Positions 4,090 through 9,891 of a stretch of 9,891 nt of DNA are shown piece after piece (the stretch's first letter is position 1; each line of letters opens with the position of its first letter). The stretch is taken from NCBI GenBank assembly GCA_026396455.1, contig JAPLWT010000047.1:1-9891 (forward strand). Reading direction: 5' to 3'. Both the position numbers and the translations under genes were made by a program. Source of the stretch: Microcaldota archaeon. GTDB taxonomy: Archaea; Micrarchaeota; Micrarchaeia; Burarchaeales; Fermentimicrarchaeaceae. The notes below the pieces were generated by a model. It saw nothing but the letters and a program-made list of their open reading frames with translations. It made no database searches and was not told the origin of the DNA.

Positions 4090-6270
4090 ATGCTTAACAG
4101 AAAGACCTTCATCATCATAGTCCTACTAATATTCTATATACGGAGCGGTCTGGAGGCAAACCAGCTTGAGGAGATGAATCTTACTGTTTTGCAGAAAGGT
4201 ACGGTCACCGCTGTTGGTGGGGAGCTTAAGTACGTCTCAATGAACGTTTCTGTCCCGCCTAATACGGACTATCAGAGTGTGGCGAGTAATAAACCAGCCA
4301 GAACTGTTGATGGTAGAAACTCGATTGCAATAATCGAGAGTACAAACCCCAGCAATCCATTCAGCTATAGCATAAGCTCCTCTGTCAACGTTAAAACAAG
4401 GAGGACATTCTCCCTTCCCCAGAGCTACCAGCTTGGCTACTCTGAGAGGCTCTACATGCAACCTTCAACAAGAGTGCAGAGTGATGATGCGGACATAAAG
4501 AGCCTGGCGCGAAATATAACAGCCAACTCCTCGGATGACTTTGAGAGGATAGCAAAGATTGGCATATGGGTGAACAGCCAGATGTCTTATGACATGAGCA
4601 TAGCCGGCTTGCTCAAAGACTCCAAATGGATTCTTAGCAACAAGAAGGGAGTCTGCACGGAATACTCCACCCTATTTGTCACCTTGGCAAGGGCGGCTGG
4701 GATACCGGCGAGATTTGTAACGGGTTTTGCATATGATGAAAATAAGTCCGAGTGGAGTGGTCACTCCTGGGCAGAGGTGTACATCGGAAAATGGGTTCCT
4801 GTTGATGCAACGTGGAATGAGATAGGGTATCTGGATGCAAGACATTTGGAGATTTCAGATACTGTTGACAGTGAACAGTTTAATAGCGTCTATGCCGAGA
4901 TGAGCCGGGACGCTCGGCTGGAATGGTCTAGATCAGATGTAACGAGAACATCAGACATTGGGGCGGATATAACCATAAATGGAATGAAAGAGACGGAGAA
5001 GAATTCCGACTACCAGTTATACAGTGCCGCAGACACGCTTGGGTTCGGCATGAAAACTCTGGTCTTCTCAACCGTAACCTCTAACGATTACAGGGTTGCG
5101 ACTCTCACCCTAACACCCTGCACTAATGATATCCTAAGCGTTGAAGATGGAGATAAAGAGGTAATTCTCCGGCCAGGTGAGACCAAGGTGGTCAGCTGGG
5201 TTGTCAAATCCAACCAGCAACTCTCAAGCAACTTCATCTACACCTGCCCGCTGGTCATTAATTCGGATTACCTGAGCCCCCAGGAAGTTGAAATCAAAGC
5301 AACTTCAGATGCGCAGTCAATAAACTTCAATGCGTTTCTGGAAAGATCGGAGATTAAACTAGGCCAGAATGAGACAGTGAATGTGGACGTGGGCGTTGCA
5401 AGGAAATATGGAGGTAAACTTTACGTGAGTGGTGAGGACTATGTAGACGCCCAGCCCATGACGAGAAGTGGTAGGTACTCATTCACCCTGCAGCCAAAGA
5501 AACTCGGCCTGAACAAGGTGTACATTACAACCAGCTCGGGAGGGATAAAGGAGCTGCAGTTCAAGGTTTCTGGGAGTGGGGGCATAGCTTTTGATGTTGA
5601 TGCTCCCCAGCTCGTAGCTCTTGAGTCTGAGGCCAAGATTCACGTGAACCTCACGACCAACGAAACAGCGAGCAGCGTTCGCATCACCGCAACCGCAGGC
5701 AGTTCTGAACAGGCAACACAGATAACTTTCACCGGTAACAAGTCGGTCGACTTCTCACTCAACATCACAGACATCCAAACTCAGAATATTACTGTGACAG
5801 TGGAATCAGGCAGCTATCTCAGCGAGGTTGTGAAACCGATCACCGTATACCGGATACCCCAGCCCAATGTCACAAATGTCTATTTCTCTATTGAAAACGG
5901 TTACGTAAGGGCTGATATCATCTTCTCAGGACTTGAGGATATCAATGATACAATGGTGACAATTGACAACCAGCCAGTTTCTGTGATGAAGAATGGAAGC
6001 GTATCAGCACTGCTCACAGGAGGCATACACGTAGTGAAAGTAAACTATACTGATGTAACAGGAGCCGCGCATGTTTATACGCGGCTTATTAACATACCGC
6101 CTATATCCGATATTAAAGCCAATCAGTCCGCCAACCAGTCCAAAGTCGATATCGATATATCTGCATATACCAAGGAGATTTTCGCATTTCTGCCTGCCGG
6201 GGTCTGCTGCAGCTCCTTGTTATTCCTTATATTACTCGTGATTGTCCTAAGGAAATTTGAGAGGCGCTAG
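4090..6270 (+). CDS. Exported, membrane-anchored transglutaminase-fold (papain-like) surface protein (726 aa)
   Basis: The protein begins with a signal sequence (MLNRK, a hydrophobic core to about residue 18, then a small-residue site near 24). The transglutaminase-like core spans roughly 125-260 and has the complete triad: Cys189 in GVCTEYS, His225 in GHSWAEVYI and Asp239 in PVDATW. A long beta-rich region (about 270-690) with many N-x-S/T sequons suggests Ig-like modules and glycosylation. A single C-terminal helix (about 697-719) followed by RKFERR anchors it, with the catalytic domain outside the cell. Proteins of this class may be peptidases or cross-linking enzymes; the substrate is unknown. 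The frame is open to an ATG at 4051, abutting the previous stop. ATG 4090 is preferred because it gives a normal signal peptide and lies 28 nt from a TATA box, while the 39 bases between are AT-rich and lack a well-placed ribosome-binding site. Confidence 0.9.
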   Translation: MLNRKTFIIIVLLIFYIRSGLEANQLEEMNLTVLQKGTVTAVGGELKYVSMNVSVPPNTDYQSVASNKPARTVDGRNSIAIIESTNPSNPFSYSISSSVNVKTRRTFSLPQSYQLGYSERLYMQPSTRVQSDDADIKSLARNITANSSDDFERIAKIGIWVNSQMSYDMSIAGLLKDSKWILSNKKGVCTEYSTLFVTLARAAGIPARFVTGFAYDENKSEWSGHSWAEVYIGKWVPVDATWNEIGYLDARHLEISDTVDSEQFNSVYAEMSRDARLEWSRSDVTRTSDIGADITINGMKETEKNSDYQLYSAADTLGFGMKTLVFSTVTSNDYRVATLTLTPCTNDILSVEDGDKEVILRPGETKVVSWVVKSNQQLSSNFIYTCPLVINSDYLSPQEVEIKATSDAQSINFNAFLERSEIKLGQNETVNVDVGVARKYGGKLYVSGEDYVDAQPMTRSGRYSFTLQPKKLGLNKVYITTSSGGIKELQFKVSGSGGIAFDVDAPQLVALESEAKIHVNLTTNETASSVRITATAGSSEQATQITFTGNKSVDFSLNITDIQTQNITVTVESGSYLSEVVKPITVYRIPQPNVTNVYFSIENGYVRADIIFSGLEDINDTMVTIDNQPVSVMKNGSVSALLTGGIHVVKVNYTDVTGAAHVYTRLINIPPISDIKANQSANQSKVDIDISAYTKEIFAFLPAGVCCSSLLFLILLVIVLRKFERR

Positions 6271-6282
6271 TAGTAATAGTAA
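6267..6282. other. Overlapping convergent stop codons and five tandem stops
   Basis: The palindrome CTAG at 6267-6270 supplies TAG to both convergent genes. On the plus strand the stop is followed in frame by TAG, TAA, TAG and TAA, giving five consecutive stops. This series is the complement of the four terminal Tyr codons plus the stop of the minus-strand gene. There is no intergenic space and so no room for a dedicated terminator. Confidence 0.95.
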
Positions 6283-7688
6283 TTGGTTGTCGTGTATGTG
6301 TAGCTTATTGTGCTAGTCTCCCCTTTGTTCAGATGCACAGTCCACTCCAGCTTGTTTTGCTCATCCCTCTTAGGAGGTATTGACGAAGCTGAGAGCTCCA
6401 CTACATCCCCCGAATTCATCCAGTCCCTCACTGTGAGCTCAACATTCTCATCCTTCCTGTTCTCCAGGCTCAAAGTGACTTTGTAGGTTGTTGTTTGTGC
6501 ACCCTTGTATTCCTGTGCAGTTGTGCTGTTTACCTGCTTCTTTACTACTACCTCCGGGACATCAGCAACAGTCACTTCCGCCTCCTTTCCTTTTGGAGTG
6601 TACTCTATATTGTCCTCTCCAATGAAATCCCCATTCAGGTAGACTCTTGCCGTGCCGGAACCCCAGCTTTGGTCTCCAGTATTGTTTATCTTGTAAACGT
6701 TATGCGGCCTCTCCCAGGTGGTATCCCAAATATACTGCCTCCTGAATTTCGCCGGGTTTTCAAAAAGGGCGAGATTCCTTGTCTCACCATTCTTGAGCGT
6801 TATTGGGTCGCCTAGGGTGTAAACATAGTACCCGCCAAGGAATGAGCTCACAAAGTTGTATACTGCAGAAGCTCCAACTTCCGCATCCAAGGCTTTGGGC
6901 GCGTATGCGCTCTCACTGTAATACCTTGAATTTACCGGATAGTAGCTGATCATATGCGGGTAGCCCACGACGACCTTGAGCCTGACGTTCTCCCAATCCT
7001 CCCCGGCATTGTTTGAAACGTCTGCCCAAGCCTGCATGCTGCCGTCTCCCATGTCCAGATCCGAGGGAATGTAGTACTTGTAATTGACATTCCATGTGAC
7101 ACCTGGAACAAGATAGCTCATTGATATCTTATGGGTGCCACCGGTTGAACGCTCGTCTATTCGCAAACCCTTCTCGGTTTCGTTTATCACCACATCCTGT
7201 TTGTATTTTGAATACGGCGTTTCCAGCTGTTCTATGTCATCAAACCCGATAACAACTAACTTATCCTCAACCTTTATCCCCAGTTTCTGGGGGCCGAACC
7301 AGGATAAAACTCCGCTCTGCCACCCATTCTTAGTCAGCACCCTTATTGAACTGCCGGCACTTCCATTCAGAATCTCATCAAAGGTCAGGTATCTCGTATC
7401 GGTTCTCTGGTTGACAAGCTCGTAACGGCTTACCTCCCTCACTCCACCTTTGTCATCGCTTACTGATATGCTGTCAACAATTCCCGATGGGGTGAAGTTC
7501 TTTATCAAAAGAGATATTTCGCCTCCTGTCAGGTCAAGAGTGTTGCCTCTCTTTATGAATGCAAACCCATTTGAGTAAACTGTCGCATCGGTTACAGGCA
7601 CCTGCACCGAGACGTTAACCCTATCCGCAAAGCATACTGAAAGCAGGATGAGTACAACGCACGCAGCGTTGAAAGTTTTTCCTCCCAT
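6267..7688 (-). CDS. Secreted DUF4139-domain protein (473 aa)
   Basis: The N-terminus is a clear signal peptide (MGGK, hydrophobic core at about 8-18, probable cleavage after Ala21). An N-terminal beta-rich region (about 25-170) contains a small SH3-like stretch around 115-150 (NGWQSGVLSW, KLVVIGFDDI). The C-terminal part from about 185 matches DUF4139: YLVPGVTWNVNYKYYI, then an ADVSNNAGEDWENVRLKVVVGYP segment that I describe as 'N-x-GEDWENV'. The remainder is beta strands. It ends in four tyrosines without a membrane anchor. DUF4139 proteins are widespread but uncharacterised, and an envelope or adhesive role is inference. The start is ATG 7688, because it gives the signal peptide and lies 23 nt from a TATA box, implying a leaderless mRNA; the 21 codons upstream overlap the promoter. 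It is convergent with the transglutaminase-like gene and divergent from tldD. Confidence 0.85.
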   Translation of the reverse strand: MGGKTFNAACVVLILLSVCFADRVNVSVQVPVTDATVYSNGFAFIKRGNTLDLTGGEISLLIKNFTPSGIVDSISVSDDKGGVREVSRYELVNQRTDTRYLTFDEILNGSAGSSIRVLTKNGWQSGVLSWFGPQKLGIKVEDKLVVIGFDDIEQLETPYSKYKQDVVINETEKGLRIDERSTGGTHKISMSYLVPGVTWNVNYKYYIPSDLDMGDGSMQAWADVSNNAGEDWENVRLKVVVGYPHMISYYPVNSRYYSESAYAPKALDAEVGASAVYNFVSSFLGGYYVYTLGDPITLKNGETRNLALFENPAKFRRQYIWDTTWERPHNVYKINNTGDQSWGSGTARVYLNGDFIGEDNIEYTPKGKEAEVTVADVPEVVVKKQVNSTTAQEYKGAQTTTYKVTLSLENRKDENVELTVRDWMNSGDVVELSASSIPPKRDEQNKLEWTVHLNKGETSTISYTYTTTNYYYY

Positions 7689-7710
7689 GTTTACAGTTAG
7701 ATACCAACTG

Positions 7711-7721
7711 CTATTTAAAAA
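7711..7721 (-). promoter_or_regulatory. Probable TATA box of the DUF4139 gene
   Basis: The minus strand reads TTTTTAAATAG, ending 23 nt before the ATG at 7688. This distance places transcription start at or within a few bases of the ATG, and no ribosome-binding site is present, so leaderless translation is likely. Confidence 0.55.
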
Positions 7722-7767
7722 GTGTGTTTTTGTTTGGGAACATGCTAACAACCGGTGGGCGGTTTAG

Positions 7768-7777
7768 CTTTTAAATT
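7768..7777 (+). promoter_or_regulatory. Probable TATA box of the tldD-tldE operon
   Basis: CTTTTAAATT lies about 35-40 nt before the tldD ATG. It would leave a leader of 10-15 nt that includes the GGTG site at 7799-7802. Confidence 0.45.
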
Positions 7778-7808
7778 TTGGCGTTTAATTACTTAGCTGG
7801 TGTGATGC

Positions 7809-9221
7809 ATGCACGAGGAACTTGCTGATTTTGCAGTGGGCTATTCTGTCCGGAAGGGCGCAGATTATGCGGAAGCTAGGGCGGAACATAGCGAGGGAGA
7901 AAGCTTCTCGATGAAAAATGGCATGCTCCATGCTGCAGGCTTTGAGAAGGAGGATGGGATCGGGATAAGAATAATCATTGGAGGAGCGATGCAGTTCATC
8001 TCGACCAATGAACTCAGCAAAAAAAAATTGAAAGGGATGATAGACAAGGCTCTGAGAGCCGGTCGGAACTCCGCCAAAATCGCCTCAAAAATAGATATGA
8101 GCGACGTGCCGGTTGAGAGACAAAAATACGAAGTTGAACAGAAGGTGAAGAGCAATGAGGTGGATTCCCGTGGCAAGATGGGGGAGCTGTTTGAGATTGA
8201 GGATGAACTTAAGGAAAGCAAGTTGAACATAGCCGCAAGGTTCCTTTCACTTTCTGATGAGGCAGTCGGTAAATGCTTTGTAAATTCTGAGGGCAGCAGG
8301 ATAAGCTCACTAATCCCCCATGTGGACTTCCACTCGCTTATTACCGTTGTGGAAGGCGGGCAGACAGCCCAGAGGACCGTACAGCTCAGCGAGACAGGCG
8401 GTTGGGAGATAGTGAAGGGCTGGAATCTGCCAGCCAAACTTCTTGAGGAGGCTAAGGCCCTTTCGAACAACCTCAAGTACGGCAAGCCTGCTCCGAAAGG
8501 CAAGGTGGATGTGGTCGCTGCACCAGAAGTTGTGGGCATAGCGATGCATGAGAGCGTGGGCCACCCCTATGAGGCCGACAGGATACTTGGCAGGGAGGCT
8601 GCCCAAGCCGGTGAATCATTCATGACTCCTGATATGGTGGGCAGGAGGATAGCAAAGGAGTTTGTGGATGTTGTCGACGAGCCGGCAGTTCCTGGGAGCG
8701 CAGGCTACTTCCTCTTCGATGATGAGGGAGTCAGGGCCAGAAGGAAGTATCTTATAAAAAAAGGAGTGATAAACGAGCTCCTGCACAACAGGGAAACAGC
8801 CTTCTCGCTCAATACAAAGAGCAATGGCTCCGCAAGGGCGATGAACTACGCATGCGAGCCAATAGTCAGGATGTCGAACACTTTCCTGCTTCCCGGGGAG
8901 CTTTCGGAAGAGGAGATAATCGAGGATATCAAATTTGGCGTTTACATGAAGAGCTTTATGGAGTGGAATATCGATGACAAAAGGGTGAATGAGAGGTACG
9001 TTGGGAGTGAAGCCTATCTGATAGAGAAGGGCGAGATAACGAGTCCAGTAAAAAGGCCTGTTATTGAGACTACCACTTTCGACTTCTTCTCATCGATAGC
9101 CGCAGTGGGGGACAAGGTTGGTTACTACGCCGGAACCTGCGGAAAGGGTGAGCCCTCTCAGGGAGTACCGGTATGGATGGGCGGCCCTGTTGTGAAACTT
9201 GCCGGGATAAGGCTTGGGTGA
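7809..9221 (+). CDS. tldD: TldD family metalloprotease subunit (470 aa)
   Basis: TldD is the catalytic subunit of the TldD/TldE zinc metalloprotease, which in bacteria threads and cuts unfolded peptides, including the microcin B17 leader and CcdA. The protein has the family's N-terminal domain (about 1-190, with MKNGMLHAAGFEKEDGIG-like strands around 35-52). The catalytic domain carries the HExxxH motif HESVGHPYEAD, with His247, Glu248 and His252. Near the C-terminus GTCGKGEPSQG supplies Cys444, at the position of the third zinc ligand known from E. coli TldD. All active-site residues are therefore present and the length is normal. The ATG at 7809 has GGTG 6 nt upstream; the overlapping ATG at 7805 is in a frame that stops after seven codons. 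tldE begins 4 nt after the stop. The natural substrate in archaea is not established. Confidence 0.95.
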   Translation: MHEELADFAVGYSVRKGADYAEARAEHSEGESFSMKNGMLHAAGFEKEDGIGIRIIIGGAMQFISTNELSKKKLKGMIDKALRAGRNSAKIASKIDMSDVPVERQKYEVEQKVKSNEVDSRGKMGELFEIEDELKESKLNIAARFLSLSDEAVGKCFVNSEGSRISSLIPHVDFHSLITVVEGGQTAQRTVQLSETGGWEIVKGWNLPAKLLEEAKALSNNLKYGKPAPKGKVDVVAAPEVVGIAMHESVGHPYEADRILGREAAQAGESFMTPDMVGRRIAKEFVDVVDEPAVPGSAGYFLFDDEGVRARRKYLIKKGVINELLHNRETAFSLNTKSNGSARAMNYACEPIVRMSNTFLLPGELSEEEIIEDIKFGVYMKSFMEWNIDDKRVNERYVGSEAYLIEKGEITSPVKRPVIETTTFDFFSSIAAVGDKVGYYAGTCGKGEPSQGVPVWMGGPVVKLAGIRLG

Positions 9222-9225
9222 GCTG

Positions 9226-9891
9226 ATGGATTTTGATTTACTTGAAAAAATGGTAAAAAGGGCGCAGGAGCTTGGCGCCGATGATGTGGTGGCAAACGGT
9301 GAGGAGTCAACGGAATGGCAGTTGAAATTCGTTGATAACAAGATAGCGACTGGAATGAGCAGCCATGAGACATGCATCTCCCTTTTTGTTTCCAAGGACA
9401 AGAGGACAGGCGTGACCGCAATAAAGGACCTCTCAAAAAGGAACATAGAGGAGTCCATCGCAAAGCTGCTTCGTTTCACAAAGAAGATGCAGCCCAATGA
9501 GGAGTACAGCGGAATAGCCCGGGGACCTTTCAAGTACAGACCCGTACATGGGGGCTATGACGGAAGGATCGGAAAGCTTGAGGGAAGAGCTGCGGATCTT
9601 GTAGAGGAAGGCATAAACGCGTCGCTTGCCCAAGGTGCGGTGAGAGCTTCTGGAGTTCTTAGATATAATGTTGGAGAGGAATTTCTTGTTACATCGAACT
9701 CTGTAGAGACCAGAGACAGAGGTACAGGAATATATTTCTCGATAAGGGCGCTTGCTGATAAGGATGCATCGGGCCATAAGGTATGCTGCTCAACAACGTT
9801 GAGTGACTTCTCACCAGAAAACGCAGGGCAGAGGGCGGGAGAGATAGCAAAGAAGGCATTGAATCCGGTGAGAGGCGAGGCTGGCAGGTAT
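9226..9891 (+). CDS. tldE: TldE/PmbA family protease partner, N-terminal 222 aa (runs off the right edge)
   Basis: The frame is open from ATG 9226 to the window end. Its N-terminal domain resembles TldD: KMVKRAQELGADDVVA, then FVDNKIATGMSSHETCISLFV, where TldD has its own related strands. The placement four bases after a tldD stop identifies it as the second subunit. TldE/PmbA lacks the HExxxH motif and forms a heterodimer with TldD. No HExxxH is seen in the part available, but most of the catalytic-like domain lies outside the window. GGTG at 9217-9220, made from the last codons of tldD, lies 5 nt before the ATG, so translation of the two is probably coupled. The paralogue assignment (TldE rather than a second TldD) rests mainly on context and similarity of the N-terminal half. 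Confidence 0.88.
   Translation, partial: MDFDLLEKMVKRAQELGADDVVANGEESTEWQLKFVDNKIATGMSSHETCISLFVSKDKRTGVTAIKDLSKRNIEESIAKLLRFTKKMQPNEEYSGIARGPFKYRPVHGGYDGRIGKLEGRAADLVEEGINASLAQGAVRASGVLRYNVGEEFLVTSNSVETRDRGTGIYFSIRALADKDASGHKVCCSTTLSDFSPENAGQRAGEIAKKALNPVRGEAGRY

Noticed and set aside
6145..6160. GATATCGATATATC-like palindromic stretch near the end of the transglutaminase-like gene
   Set aside because: It lies in coding sequence, is a simple AT-rich alternation with no second copy, and is not placed to act as a regulatory site.
7865..8539. Long minus-strand open frame (224 aa) inside tldD
   Set aside because: It lies antisense to a gene with full family motifs. Its Ser/Leu/Pro-rich composition is what the complement of tldD codons yields, and there is no ribosome-binding site or TATA box of its own.
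7809..9891. TldD/TldE as part of a microcin-like peptide biosynthesis cluster
   Set aside because: No precursor peptide, cyclodehydratase, dehydrogenase or dedicated exporter gene is visible nearby. TldD/E is also common outside such clusters.
1..9891. CRISPR arrays, insertion sequences, attachment sites or defence genes
   Set aside because: No regularly spaced repeats, transposase or integrase motifs, or terminal inverted repeats were seen. All sizeable frames are accounted for by the genes listed.

Overview
The window looks archaeal. The glyceraldehyde-3-phosphate dehydrogenase has the archaeal SCNTTGLCR active site, and the phosphoglycerate kinase is of the archaeal subtype. The tRNA gene encodes no CCA and has a U discriminator. 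Most genes are preceded by TATA-like boxes about 25-30 nt before their start, and the ribosome-binding sites are GGTG-type, matching an archaeal anti-Shine-Dalgarno. The unusual tRNA and compact gene packing would suit a DPANN/Micrarchaeota-like genome, but that placement is a guess; only 'archaeon' is well supported.

Layout. At 1-392 (-) is the N-terminal third of a thioredoxin reductase-type flavoprotein, cut by the window edge. It diverges from a 58-residue two-helix membrane protein (489-665, +). Next is a tRNA-Thr(CGU) gene (680-768, -) with a 14-nt insertion in its T loop. Upstream of it on the same strand lie pgk (792-2024) and gap (2046-3056), which form a two-gene unit for the GAP to 3-phosphoglycerate steps. 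Divergent from gap is a plus-strand group: a two-TM bPH2 (DUF304-like) protein (3167-3715), an unrecognised 105-aa protein with a charged, coiled-coil-like tail (3733-4050), and a large exported membrane-anchored transglutaminase-fold protein (4090-6270). The last of these ends tail to tail, with overlapping stop codons, against a secreted DUF4139-type protein on the minus strand (6267-7688). Divergent from that gene are tldD (7809-9221) and the start of its partner tldE/pmbA (9226-9891, open at the window edge), which form a TldD/TldE metalloprotease operon.

Functional picture. There is a core-metabolism block (gap-pgk-tRNA), a cell-envelope block (PH-like protein, small soluble protein, surface transglutaminase-like protein, secreted DUF4139 protein) and a peptide-processing block (tldD-tldE), with a thiol-redox enzyme at the left edge. 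No mobile element, CRISPR array or defence gene is visible. No gene-free stretch exceeds 300 bases. The longest gaps are the divergent promoter regions at about 393-488, 3057-3166 and 7689-7808.

The most unusual items are the T-loop insertion in the tRNA, the evidence for mixed leaderless and Shine-Dalgarno starts, and the envelope gene cluster.
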